Below are positions 1 to 8,403 of a stretch of DNA of 64,000 bases, piece by piece. The notes under the pieces were generated by a model, which was not told the origin of the DNA, did no database searches, and saw only the letters and a program-made list of their open reading frames with translations. Position numbers and translations under genes: made by a program. Numbering within the stretch: the stretch's first letter is position 1; every line of letters starts with the position of its first letter. Origin of the DNA: Acholeplasma equirhinis (lineage in GTDB: Bacteria > Bacillota_I > Bacilli_A > Acholeplasmatales > Acholeplasmataceae); the NCBI RefSeq assembly GCF_017052655.1, contig NZ_JAFIDC010000001.1, positions 868,001 to 932,000 on the forward strand, given 5' to 3'.

Positions 1-826
1 TTAATGGAATTGATAATTTTGGTTCTAATCTGTCTGTACTGTCGTTAATTGCTATATGCAGTTCATCACCACGCCACAACATTGAAAGTTCACCTTTAAA
101 TGAAGCTTCTAATTGTTGTAAGCGTTCAATCATCATCGGTGTGATGATATAGAATGCATGATGTTGGTCTGTTGATTGAACAGAGAACTTCTTATTAAAT
201 TCGATGGATTCAGTTTCAATTTTCTTAAATCCGCTTGGTGCAAAGTTAAATCCTAAAAATGATTTTTCAACAATTCTAATTTGATGTGCAAATCGTTTTG
301 GGAATTTATAAATGAACCAACGACCTCTAAAATAAGTTTGATAAGTTACATGTGTATTACCTTTTGAATCACGTGTCACATGTCGCTCTTCTAATTTAAA
401 CTCAGAAACTCTAAACTTAATATTTTTATATGTTCCTGAAATATAATCTTCACCATTCCAACGATCAGGGCTTTTAACAAGTCCTGTTGATAAGATTTCT
501 TGTAAATTAATTGCTTGATTTGGGAAATACATCACATCTTCGTAACGATTTTTTAATAGCGTAAGAATAACTTGTGATTTAAATTTCTCACGAAATGGTT
601 TTGATGCTGCTTGTGATGAAACCTGAATAATAAATCCTACAATTAATAAAGCAATTCCAATAAAAAACATGATTGGAAGTGAACCACCTTGTAACTCAGT
701 TAAAAATGAAATCACAAGTAAAACTGCACCAATTATATAAAAAGGTATCGCTAACTTTGTTGCCTTCTTTTGCTTAGCAATGATAGCTTGACGTTCTTGT
801 TCAAGTGCTTCGAGTTCTTTGATCAT
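1..826 (-). CDS. DUF3137 membrane protein (partial, C-terminus outside window)
   Basis: The reading frame starts at an ATG at 826 and runs off the left edge without a stop, so the C-terminus is missing. About 275 residues are visible: a charged N-terminal stretch (MIKELEALEQERQ), two adjacent hydrophobic segments near residues 25-68, then a soluble beta-rich domain with many aromatic and basic residues. This layout matches DUF3137 proteins, which commonly neighbour LemA in Mollicutes and Firmicutes, as here. The biochemical role of the family is unknown. A terminator-like hairpin separates it from the upstream lemA gene, so its expression may be lower than that of lemA. Confidence 0.75.
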   Translation of the reverse strand, partial: MIKELEALEQERQAIIAKQKKATKLAIPFYIIGAVLLVISFLTELQGGSLPIMFFIGIALLIVGFIIQVSSQAASKPFREKFKSQVILTLLKNRYEDVMYFPNQAINLQEILSTGLVKSPDRWNGEDYISGTYKNIKFRVSEFKLEERHVTRDSKGNTHVTYQTYFRGRWFIYKFPKRFAHQIRIVEKSFLGFNFAPSGFKKIETESIEFNKKFSVQSTDQHHAFYIITPMMIERLQQLEASFKGELSMLWRGDELHIAINDSTDRLEPKLSIPL

Positions 827-844
827 GTGTTACCCTTCCTTTTA

Positions 845-882
845 CCAAAAAAAGCAGAAACTAAAAATAGATTTCTGCTTTC
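845..882 (-). terminator. Hairpin with T-tract between lemA and the DUF3137 gene
   Basis: On the minus strand a perfect stem AAAGCAGAAA/TTTCTGCTTT with an 11-base loop is followed by a T run just after the lemA stop. It has the form of an intrinsic terminator but sits only about 20 bases before the next co-directional gene, so it could act as a partial (read-through) terminator. Confidence 0.75.
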
Positions 883-900
883 ATGCTTAAAATTCTAACT

Positions 901-1461
901 TCAGAAATTAAAATCGACGTCTTGTCTCTTAGCTACTTCAGCTTCGAAGAAATCACGTTTAGTGAATTTTTTCCAACCTGCAACTAAGCTTGCTGGGAAT
1001 GTTACTAAGTTTTGATTGTAAACAGAAACATTTGAGTTGTAAACTCTTCTTGCAGCTTGTAAGTTTTCTTCAACTTCCATCGTAGCGTTTTGTAAACTTA
1101 GGAAGTTTTGTGAAGCTTTTAAATCAGGATATTGTTCAACAACAACATTAAGTTGTGACATACCTTGAGTTAAAGCATTTGCGAATTCTTGTTTTTCTGC
1201 AATTGATGCATTTCTAGCAGGTTGACGCATTGAGATAACTTTTGCTAAAGTTTCTTGTTCATGCTTCATATAACCTTTAGTTGCTGAAACCATTTTAGTC
1301 AATAGATCAAAACGTTTAGTCAACGCAACATCAATTGAAGACTCAGCCTCATCAATTTTAACTTGTTGTTGTCTAAAACTGTTAAGCGTTGAAATGTACC
1401 AGCCAAAGAAGATTAAAGCGAGTACTAAAATAATACCTAAAACAATTAATAAAACATCCAT
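901..1461 (-). CDS. lemA: LemA family protein
   Basis: The 186-residue product has one N-terminal transmembrane helix (residues 4-24) followed by a long alpha-helical, coiled-coil-like domain. Characteristic LemA features are the VDVALTKRFDLL-like stretch after the membrane helix (here SSIDVALTKRFDLLTKM) and the YNSNVSVYNQNLVTFP region near the C-terminus. LemA proteins are membrane-anchored with an exposed helical bundle; their exact role is unsettled. The gene is the first of a pair with the DUF3137 gene and has an AAGGAG-like site before the ATG. Confidence 0.9.
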   Translation of the reverse strand: MDVLLIVLGIILVLALIFFGWYISTLNSFRQQQVKIDEAESSIDVALTKRFDLLTKMVSATKGYMKHEQETLAKVISMRQPARNASIAEKQEFANALTQGMSQLNVVVEQYPDLKASQNFLSLQNATMEVEENLQAARRVYNSNVSVYNQNLVTFPASLVAGWKKFTKRDFFEAEVAKRQDVDFNF

Positions 1462-1509
1462 TTTTTATATCTCCTTTATAAAAAAGTTTCTTTTGACTCA
1501 CTTGTTATT

Positions 1510-2670
1510 TTATAACAAATCGCTAAAAATATCAATTAAATCTATTTGTTCCCAAGAAAATATTTCATCCTGTTTTCCAAAATGACCAAAATGAACAGTT
1601 TGCTTGAAAATCGGACGCTTTAATCCAAGTTTATTGATAATGGATTTTGGTGTCAATTTAAAGTTTTTTTGCAGTCTTTCTTGGATGAGAGAATCGCTTA
1701 TTTTAGCAGTTCCAAAGGTGTTTACATAAAGTGCTACAGGTTCTGCAACGCCAATTGCATAAGCAAGTTGAATTTCACATGTTTTTGCGATACCTGATGC
1801 AACAACTTGTTTAGCTAAATAACGTGCCATATAGGATGCTGAACGGTCAACTTTAGATGCATCTTTACCTGAGAATGCACCACCACCATGACGTGAATAT
1901 CCACCATATGTATCAACAATCAATTTACGTCCTGTTAAACCTGAATCACCAACTGGTCCACCAATCACAAATCTACCTGTTGGATTAATGTAATACTTTG
2001 TATCTGCTCTTAAAAGTTCTTGTGGTAGTACAGGTTTAATGACATGTTCCATGACATCTTTTTTAACTTCAGCTAATGATTTTTCATCATAATGTTGGGT
2101 CGATACAACAACTGCAGTAATTGATAATGGTTTATGATCATCGCTGTATTCAACAGATACTTGAGACTTACAGTCTGGTCCTAAACCTTTAACGATACCT
2201 TGTTCTCTAACATATGCTAGACGTTTTGTTAATTCATGCGCAAGATAAATCGGAAGTGGCATTAAACTTTCTGTATCATCTTTTGCATAACCAAACATAA
2301 TACCTTGGTCCCCGGCACCTTGTTCTTTATCGTCTTTTTCATCAACACCCATTGCAATATCAGGGCTTTGTGTATTTAAGTTCACATGATAAGTTGCAGA
2401 TTCTGCTTCGAAAACAAAACGCTTATCATTATATCCACAAAACTTAATCGCTTCTTTAGCAATTTCAATAATCTTATCTTTAGATAGGTCTGCTTTAGTT
2501 GTTACCTCACCAAAGATATAAACAGTCGTATTTGCAAGTGCAGTCTCAATTGCACATCTTGAATTTGGATCTGCTTCTAAACAGTAATCTAAAATACTAT
2601 CTGCAATATAATCAGATACTTTATCTGGATGTCCTTTACCAACGCTTTCACTTGAAAAAATATAACTCAT
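1510..2670 (-). CDS. metK: S-adenosylmethionine synthetase
   Basis: MetK makes S-adenosylmethionine from methionine and ATP, acting as a cytosolic tetramer. The 386-residue product shows the N-terminal SESVGKGHPDKVSD motif, the GAGDQGIMFGYA signature near residue 120 and the glycine-rich GGGAFSGKDASKVDRS ATP-binding loop. I chose the ATG at 2670 because it starts the conserved MSYIFSSESVG and is preceded by an AAGAGG-type site. An in-frame start at 2733 lies inside the riboswitch terminator and is not credible. A SAM-I riboswitch with its own promoter controls the gene. The length is normal for the family. Confidence 0.97.
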   Translation of the reverse strand: MSYIFSSESVGKGHPDKVSDYIADSILDYCLEADPNSRCAIETALANTTVYIFGEVTTKADLSKDKIIEIAKEAIKFCGYNDKRFVFEAESATYHVNLNTQSPDIAMGVDEKDDKEQGAGDQGIMFGYAKDDTESLMPLPIYLAHELTKRLAYVREQGIVKGLGPDCKSQVSVEYSDDHKPLSITAVVVSTQHYDEKSLAEVKKDVMEHVIKPVLPQELLRADTKYYINPTGRFVIGGPVGDSGLTGRKLIVDTYGGYSRHGGGAFSGKDASKVDRSASYMARYLAKQVVASGIAKTCEIQLAYAIGVAEPVALYVNTFGTAKISDSLIQERLQKNFKLTPKSIINKLGLKRPIFKQTVHFGHFGKQDEIFSWEQIDLIDIFSDLL

Positions 2671-2692
2671 GCTTTCTACCTCTTTCTTGACC

Positions 2693-2829
2693 AAAAAAAA
2701 TCGCTTCCAACAAGGAAGCGTCTTTATAGCCATTCCTTATTGTTGGGTCTCCCCCTCTTGGTTTAGCACCTAATTTAATAGGTTGCTGCAGGATCATTGG
2801 AACCAGTCGCCTAGCCTGCTCTTAATAAG
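2693..2829 (-). promoter_or_regulatory. SAM-I (S-box) riboswitch with terminator/antiterminator
   Basis: On the minus strand, 2829-2735 carries the S-box pattern: P1 strand CTTATT (near 2829) pairs with AATAAG (near 2735), followed by AAGAG, the kink-turn-like GCGACTGG, AATGA, GCAGCAACC and GGTGCTAA. Downstream, CGCTTCC-TTGTT-GGAAGCG (2702-2720) followed by eight Ts is an intrinsic terminator. The P1 3' strand region CCAAC-AAT-AAGGAA is complementary, apart from a three-base bulge, to TTCCTTGTTGG of the terminator, which gives a textbook antiterminator. Binding of SAM would stabilise P1 and switch metK off. The core departs somewhat from the consensus in the P2 region. Confidence 0.9.
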
Positions 2830-2849
2830 ATTCTATTTAGTTCGTAAGT

Positions 2850-2878
2850 ATGATACTCTATTTGAAAATAAATGTAAA
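2850..2878 (-). promoter_or_regulatory. Promoter of the metK riboswitch transcript
   Basis: A -35 box TTTACA (2878-2873), a 17-base spacer and a -10 box TATCAT (2855-2850) lie on the minus strand. Transcription would start near 2843, just before the riboswitch P1 stem. Confidence 0.7.
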
Positions 2879-2886
2879 CAGTTATG

Positions 2887-4209
2887 TTAAAGATTGTTAT
2901 ATAATTCGTTCATTTCTTCGTTATACTTCAAGAATGTTTCTTTTAAATTGTAATCGAAGTAACCAATAAGTTCTTTATTAAAGAACTGTAGTGACTGTTG
3001 ATGTGAATAAGGTCTATGATAACTTGAAATACTACGCAATGAAATGTAACAGTCTGCAAGTAAGATGATTTGAGAAATAATCTCTGGTTGAATCTTCTTC
3101 ATATCGTCCATAAAGGATTGATTGGCATCGCCTTCATGATGACGTCGCATCATTTCATTACATTTTTGTGCAAGTTGTAATCTCTTACCAATCTTTGATC
3201 CAAGATCAGTTTTCGTTTTAATTAAATCATACGTATGTTCATCATAAGTATCTGTATCCATCATTAAGTCTTTGATTTCATCAAATCTTAAATGAATTAA
3301 ACTATACTTTTCTAAGTCTAATTTTGATTCTTCATCTAAATTATAATAATTTGCCAGTTTGCTTGAAACAGTCGCTACTTTTTTAGCATGTTGGGGATCT
3401 AATAAGGATTGTGCACTTTGGAAAACAACGTTAAATAAATTTCTAACGATATGAGTGAAATCCCCTTGGACTTCTCTACGTTTTGATAATTCTTTTTTAC
3501 GTTCTTCTTGAATCGATTGACCAATCGAAACAATGATGTAGTTAACTGCATAAAAGAAACAGAAAATAATCGTTCTTAAAATTAATGCACCAAATTCCTT
3601 ACTCATTTGGCTGCCTTCTGTAAAGAGTTCACTGGCAAACTCTTGCCAAGTTAACTCTAATGCAAAGAAATTGTATGTCACAGCAAGATGAATCAGTGTT
3701 GTAAATCCAAACAGTGACATAAATGAATTTGCAAGTAATCTCTTATCTTGATAAAGTGAGATTTCAACTAAAGCATAATAAATTAAGACATAGCTTGCAG
3801 TTTCAAAAAGTGAATTTTGACCTACCGCATAAATTCTAACATAGACAAGCATTGCTGATATGAAGATCCAAAAACTGGATACATACATTGCAATCTGTTG
3901 TTTGGTTAAGTCATTATGGTCTAAGTCAATCAATTTTGATTGTAGTTTACCAACTGCATAAGTAATTGGCAGTGATGCAATCGCAAATATCCAGTCAGTT
4001 GTTGGGTTAGCAACCGAAAAACCTAAAACAAAAAACACCACTGAATACAGTAAGTTAGATACAAAAACTATGTTTTTAATAACGACATTTCTTCGATAAA
4101 GTACTGCAACATCATTTGCAATATCAATGCCGTTTTCAAATCCAAAGTACTTTGAAAAAAGTCGTTTAATTAGACCCTTTAGTGTTTTCTTAGGTTTCCC
4201 TAAATCCAT
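2887..4209 (-). CDS. Membrane protein with degenerate HD-GYP-like domain
   Basis: The 440-residue product has about six hydrophobic segments (residues 44-66, 73-88, 107-127, 135-152, 160-182, 205-230) and a cytosolic C-terminal domain of about 200 residues. That domain aligns by eye with HD-GYP phosphodiesterase domains. A HHEG (residues 357-360) stands where HHE..GxGYP occurs, and IILLADCYISLRSISSYHRPYS (381-402) matches the region usually read as IxxxADxxDALTSxRPYR. The HD metal-binding pair is not visible: HLRFDEIKDL stands at its place. The GYP tripeptide is gone. I infer a non-catalytic or strongly diverged HD-GYP relative. It is the last gene after fmt and pgpA, 6 bases downstream of pgpA. 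Confidence 0.6.
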   Translation of the reverse strand: MDLGKPKKTLKGLIKRLFSKYFGFENGIDIANDVAVLYRRNVVIKNIVFVSNLLYSVVFFVLGFSVANPTTDWIFAIASLPITYAVGKLQSKLIDLDHNDLTKQQIAMYVSSFWIFISAMLVYVRIYAVGQNSLFETASYVLIYYALVEISLYQDKRLLANSFMSLFGFTTLIHLAVTYNFFALELTWQEFASELFTEGSQMSKEFGALILRTIIFCFFYAVNYIIVSIGQSIQEERKKELSKRREVQGDFTHIVRNLFNVVFQSAQSLLDPQHAKKVATVSSKLANYYNLDEESKLDLEKYSLIHLRFDEIKDLMMDTDTYDEHTYDLIKTKTDLGSKIGKRLQLAQKCNEMMRRHHEGDANQSFMDDMKKIQPEIISQIILLADCYISLRSISSYHRPYSHQQSLQFFNKELIGYFDYNLKETFLKYNEEMNELYNNL

Positions 4210-4215
4210 GATTAC

Positions 4216-4800
4216 TTACTTACCCTTTTTTTCTTCTTCGATTTCGAAAATGTTTACTTTATGATAGTGAGGGTTTTCTAGAGCGGCATCTTCATTCATA
4301 ACTTGTGCAACACGCGTTGATGCAGCAGCTGCAATAGAACCAACAATGTCATCCATTAAAGTATGTACAGTGCCTGGTTTTTTACCTTCACGATTTAATT
4401 TATCAACAATACCACGTTTGTTAACATCAATATCCCCGAAGTTTGTTTGACCAATTGCACCATAAAGTCTTGCAACATCTAAACCTAAAACTTCATCAAG
4501 ACCAAATAGACCATAATCATAATATAAAATGTCTTGGATAGGACCTTTAAACATTTTTTCTTCAGCTAGACGGTCAACTTCAGATGCAAATTGAATGTGG
4601 TGGAAAACATCTCTAAAAGTTAAGATTTTTTCAACTGATTCAACGCATAGTTGAAGTGAAACTTCTGGGTAATACTTTCTTTGTTGTTCATACGCAATTT
4701 GTGCAATGTCACCAATTGTGACACCACCACGAGATTTTAATGCTTCAATGTTTAGTTTTAACATTTCTTCGCGATTATACGCTAACTTTTTATCATCCAT
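4216..4800 (-). CDS. Phosphatidylglycerophosphatase A-like protein (paralogue 1)
   Basis: The product (194 residues) matches the YutG/PgpA-like family: RGGVTIGDIAQIAY near the N-terminus, DYGLFGLDEVLGLDVARLYGAIGQTNFG in the middle and VHTLMDDIVGSIAAAASTRVA with the conserved DD pair. Family members are proposed to dephosphorylate phosphatidylglycerophosphate at the membrane, but this soluble-looking form is not proven. I chose the ATG at 4800, which follows GAGGAATCATCA; it overlaps the fmt stop by 8 bases, suggesting translational coupling. A second, more canonical paralogue lies at 39259-39801. Residues after the DD motif differ more here, so the specificities may have diverged. Confidence 0.75.
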   Translation of the reverse strand: MDDKKLAYNREEMLKLNIEALKSRGGVTIGDIAQIAYEQQRKYYPEVSLQLCVESVEKILTFRDVFHHIQFASEVDRLAEEKMFKGPIQDILYYDYGLFGLDEVLGLDVARLYGAIGQTNFGDIDVNKRGIVDKLNREGKKPGTVHTLMDDIVGSIAAAASTRVAQVMNEDAALENPHYHKVNIFEIEEEKKGK

Positions 4801-5707
4801 TGATGATTCCTCCGTTTTCAAACAGTGTTTGTCCATTTAGGTAATCACGCACAGGCATGAGTTTTTTACCTGCTTGTTGAATTAAATCTAATTCAATTCC
4901 ACCGTCAAGACAACCGATTACCAAGCGTTTTCCAATGATTCTAATCTCACCTGGATTTAAATCCATTATATCACTCTTATGTGATTTAAATACCTTAACT
5001 AACACATTTCGGTAAACAAAGTGTGCTCCAACATTTGGTGATAATCCACGTATTCTGTTATGATTCCAAAAAACTGTTTTATTAAAATCCAGTGCTTCAT
5101 CTTCATATTTTAGTGTGAATGCGAAAGTGACTTCATCTTCATTTTGAGGAATAGCTGTATAATTTTTGGCTAAAACTTTATCGATATTTTCTTTTAAAAG
5201 ATCACGGCCAATATATGATAATTTTTGACTTAATGTACCATAGTCATCACTATCTAATATCTCAATAGTTCGCTTTTCAATCATCGCACCACTATCCATC
5301 TTAAATGCCATTTCCATTAAAGTGATACCTGTTTCTTTATCGCCATTAAAGAGGGCGTATTGAATTGGTGCACCACCTCGATATTTTGGTAGTAAAGAAC
5401 CATGAATATTCACAGCAGGAATTGTATCCAGCAAAGCTTTTGGAAGTATTTGACCGTAAGATGCAGTGACGATTAAACTTGGTTTTTTATCAATAACATA
5501 TTGATAATCCAATCTTAATTTTTCAGGCTGAAAAACTTCAATACCATAAGATTCAGCAAGTTGTTTAACAGGTGATTTTTGTAGTTCTTTTTTTCTACCA
5601 ACGACTCGATCTGGTTGTGTTACAACGAGTCCTACTGGATAATTTTCTTTGATTAACATTTCTAGAATTGGTACAGAAAATTCAGGTGTACCCATAAATA
5701 CGATCAT
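4793..5707 (-). CDS. fmt: Methionyl-tRNA formyltransferase
   Basis: Fmt formylates initiator Met-tRNA using 10-formyl-tetrahydrofolate. The 304-residue product begins MIVFMGTPEFSVPILEML, has the catalytic-site region NIHGSLLPKYRGGAPIQYAL (Asn, His and the SLLPxxRG formyl-folate loop) and a C-terminal OB-like domain (about residues 205-304). The ATG at 5707 follows AAGGAGTAATT. It lies 9 bases after priA and overlaps the next gene. The order priA-fmt is common in Firmicutes. Confidence 0.96.
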   Translation of the reverse strand: MIVFMGTPEFSVPILEMLIKENYPVGLVVTQPDRVVGRKKELQKSPVKQLAESYGIEVFQPEKLRLDYQYVIDKKPSLIVTASYGQILPKALLDTIPAVNIHGSLLPKYRGGAPIQYALFNGDKETGITLMEMAFKMDSGAMIEKRTIEILDSDDYGTLSQKLSYIGRDLLKENIDKVLAKNYTAIPQNEDEVTFAFTLKYEDEALDFNKTVFWNHNRIRGLSPNVGAHFVYRNVLVKVFKSHKSDIMDLNPGEIRIIGKRLVIGCLDGGIELDLIQQAGKKLMPVRDYLNGQTLFENGGIING

Positions 5708-5716
5708 AATTACTCC

Positions 5717-7987
5717 TTAATACCAGGTAATGTTTTTATTTATATCAATGTTGAATTCCTTAGTTGATACAAGTAAAGACTTAACTGATTCTTCTATTTT
5801 TTGATACTTCATTAATAATAAGACACGATAATGATTTTCTAACTTTAAAGGGGTTGCATCTATAGGTCCTAAAACTTGAATGTTTTCAAGTGCCAATTTG
5901 TTTTTTAAAATGTGTGCATATTGATGAACTCTCAAATAACTTTCTGCTGAAATTCTTATTTGTAAAAGTTCATTAAATGGTGGTAGTTTGGATACTTTTC
6001 GATTGGATAGTTCTGCTTTATAGAAAATGTCTTCGCTACTTAATGCACTTAAGACAAAATGGTTACTATCATATGCTTGAATTACAAGATCATCTTTCGC
6101 GATATGTTTTGCATCATTTAAGATTTTAAAACCAACTTCGTTCGCATCAAATCTTGGTAGTTTTAAGAAACTATCAGCAAGTAAAACACCAACTAAAGAA
6201 ATTTTATCTTTAAAGAGTGATTTTAATGCCATTTGAGTTCCGATAAATATTTTTCTATCTTTTAACGTTGTATTTTTAATGATTTCATATGTTTCTTTTG
6301 AACTTAAGGTATCTTTATCAATTTGAATGATGGTTTCATTTGGATATACTTTGTTTAGATACGTTTTTAAAAGTTCAATCCCCGCACCAACTGGTTTCAT
6401 TGAATCTTTACCACAAATAGGACAAGTCTTTGTAAAATGTTCTTGATATTTCGTTAAATTTGACCTTAACATACCGGTCTTTTCAATGTAATTTAATGGA
6501 ATATCTGTTGCAGGATCTTTTGGAACATGGGAACAACTTCGACACATGACAAATCGAGATAATCCTTTTTGATTTAAAACGAGTAAACTATTTTTATTTA
6601 AAGTAAGTGCTTCATCTATTTTTTCTCTTAGAACATGACTTAACATCTTGGTATTACCAAGTTTAAGTTCTTCTTTCATATCAACTAAAGTTATCTTGGT
6701 GTCAAAGTTATCTTTCTTTAAATCAATATAAGTATAGTTACCTAAATCGATTTGATAAAAATCATTTAAGGTTTTCGTATGTGTATTTAAAAAGAGTGGA
6801 ATTTGATTGATTTCAGCTCTTAAAGTTAAGAGTTTAAATGGATCATAATAGAGGCCTTCAAATGGATAATAAGCCTCATCGTGACTAAATAGAATAAAGA
6901 TGCCACCTAAGTTTTTAAACTGTGTAAAAACAGATAAACGTGTTCCAATCGCAATCCTTGCATCATTATCCAATAAACTTTCTTGATTTAAATAACGTTC
7001 TTTATACGTTTGATCACTTGAAATCCCCACAACCAAAACATCTTTAAAACCTTCTTTAAATAAATCTATATAGTGGTCAACCATAAACTTTTCTGGAACG
7101 AGTACTAAGACTTGTTGACCTTGATCAATGATTTTTCTTACTGCATGTTGAATAAAGGTTCTAGAATCTTCGTTCATACCTTCAATTAAATACGTATTAA
7201 ATTGATTGAACTCAATTTCATTAAAAGGTTTTTGAAGTTTATCTTTTAATGGTTTTAATTCAAGTCTTTCTGTTGTTTCATCTTCTAAACGCTTTAAAAT
7301 ATCCAGTTCTTCTAGACAGCCATTTTTAATTAGGGTTTTAATTGAACTTGAACCATAAATCTCAACAAGTTCTTTTTTAAGTATTTTATATCGGCCATCA
7401 AAATGACTAACAATTTCTTTATGACGATCCGTCTTAACCAAACTACCATTTTTTAAAATTAAGTATGTAATATACTCTTTTTTAACTTTAGGTGTCAAAA
7501 TGGTTTCAATTTTTACATAACCTTTCTCTTCAAGACGACGTAGTTTGGGGTAAAGATTTTGATCTTTCTTTTTTAAAATGAATTCATTTTTTGTATTAAA
7601 TATGGATTTTAATTCAGTATCTACGTTCTCTTCATCAAGTAATGTGATTTTTTTAATGTAATACATGAGCATGTCATTTGGAATCATAGCCTCAATTGCA
7701 CTTGCAATTAACGTATTTGGAACCTTTAACATCTCATCTAGAAGTATAAAAAATTCATCACTTAAAATTGGAGTTAAATCGATGACTTCTTTGATTGTTT
7801 TAGTTGCAGCATCACTTTCATTTTTAAGTTCAACAACTAAACCTAATCTTTCAATATTATGATCAGTAAAAGGGACAATGACTCTCATCCCTCTTTTAAT
7901 TGTTTCAACTTCTGTATCAGGTACAAAATAGTCAAAAACTTGATTAATTTCTTTATGTTTGATGTCAACAATGACCGATGCAATCAT
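5717..7987 (-). CDS. priA: Primosomal protein PriA with eroded helicase motifs
   Basis: PriA reloads the replicative helicase at stalled forks. The 756-residue product has the N-terminal PriA DNA-binding start (MIASVIVDIKHKEINQVFDYFVP) and the helicase fold (QGQQVLVLVPE at 289-299, GTQMALKSLF at 583-592, LPPFNELLQIRIS in the C-terminal domain). The key motifs are missing. The Walker A position reads EGMNEDSRTF (269-278) instead of GSGKT, the DEEH box reads HDEA (369-372), and no GRAGR motif VI is present. Only four zinc-site cysteines (482, 485, 522, 525) are seen. I infer a structural primosome factor without ATPase activity. The ATG at 7987 follows AGGTGA and a TATAAT at 8010-8005. Confidence 0.88.
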   Translation of the reverse strand: MIASVIVDIKHKEINQVFDYFVPDTEVETIKRGMRVIVPFTDHNIERLGLVVELKNESDAATKTIKEVIDLTPILSDEFFILLDEMLKVPNTLIASAIEAMIPNDMLMYYIKKITLLDEENVDTELKSIFNTKNEFILKKKDQNLYPKLRRLEEKGYVKIETILTPKVKKEYITYLILKNGSLVKTDRHKEIVSHFDGRYKILKKELVEIYGSSSIKTLIKNGCLEELDILKRLEDETTERLELKPLKDKLQKPFNEIEFNQFNTYLIEGMNEDSRTFIQHAVRKIIDQGQQVLVLVPEKFMVDHYIDLFKEGFKDVLVVGISSDQTYKERYLNQESLLDNDARIAIGTRLSVFTQFKNLGGIFILFSHDEAYYPFEGLYYDPFKLLTLRAEINQIPLFLNTHTKTLNDFYQIDLGNYTYIDLKKDNFDTKITLVDMKEELKLGNTKMLSHVLREKIDEALTLNKNSLLVLNQKGLSRFVMCRSCSHVPKDPATDIPLNYIEKTGMLRSNLTKYQEHFTKTCPICGKDSMKPVGAGIELLKTYLNKVYPNETIIQIDKDTLSSKETYEIIKNTTLKDRKIFIGTQMALKSLFKDKISLVGVLLADSFLKLPRFDANEVGFKILNDAKHIAKDDLVIQAYDSNHFVLSALSSEDIFYKAELSNRKVSKLPPFNELLQIRISAESYLRVHQYAHILKNKLALENIQVLGPIDATPLKLENHYRVLLLMKYQKIEESVKSLLVSTKEFNIDINKNITWY

Positions 7988-8021
7988 AAAAATCACCTAT
8001 AGTTATTATAACATTTAGGAC

Positions 8022-8049
8022 AAAAAAATATCCCAATTAAGGGATATTT
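8022..8049 (-). terminator. Intrinsic terminator after rbfA
   Basis: On the minus strand AAATATCCC/GGGATATTT forms a 9-bp stem with a 6-base loop, followed by seven Ts. It ends the rimP-rbfA operon and separates it from priA, which has its own -10 box. Confidence 0.85.
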
Positions 8050-8051
8050 AA

Positions 8052-8402
8052 TTATTCGTTATTTTTAATCTCGTTTAAGAGTTTTGCAATATGATTTCCG
8101 TATGCTAATGCCTTATCGTATTCAAAGACTAAATCAGGAATTTTTCTGATGTCTCTAATTTTTTCTGCAAGTTTCATACGAATTTCTTTTTTGTTTATTT
8201 CTAGGAGTTCAGCAACCTTATTTAATGATGCTTCATCATCTTTTAAAATGGTGTAATAAACTTTACAGAAACTTAAGTCTTTAGTTACTTTAGTTTCAGT
8301 TAAAGTTATGTAACCAATGTTTGGGTTCTTAACTACGTTATTAACAATGTGAACAAGTTCACGGAAAATACGAGATTGTAAACGATCAGTTGTAATACTC
8401 AT
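8052..8402 (-). CDS. rbfA: Ribosome-binding factor A
   Basis: RbfA is a KH-fold assembly factor of the 30S subunit that acts in 16S rRNA 5'-end maturation and cold adaptation. The 116-residue product starts MSITTDRLQSRIFRELVHIV and contains the family stretches NIGYITLTETKVTKDLSFCKVYYTIL and RDIRKIPDLVFEYDKALAYG. Start ATG 8402 is preceded by GAGGTAGACTAAG, whose TAA is the infB stop, so the two genes are essentially abutting. It is the last gene of the rimP-nusA-infB operon. Confidence 0.96.
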   Translation of the reverse strand: MSITTDRLQSRIFRELVHIVNNVVKNPNIGYITLTETKVTKDLSFCKVYYTILKDDEASLNKVAELLEINKKEIRMKLAEKIRDIRKIPDLVFEYDKALAYGNHIAKLLNEIKNNE

Positions 8403-8403
8403 C

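Noticed and set aside
2671-2733. N-terminal extension of MetK
   Set aside because: The added codons lie in the riboswitch terminator; the conserved MetK start and ribosome site are at 2670.
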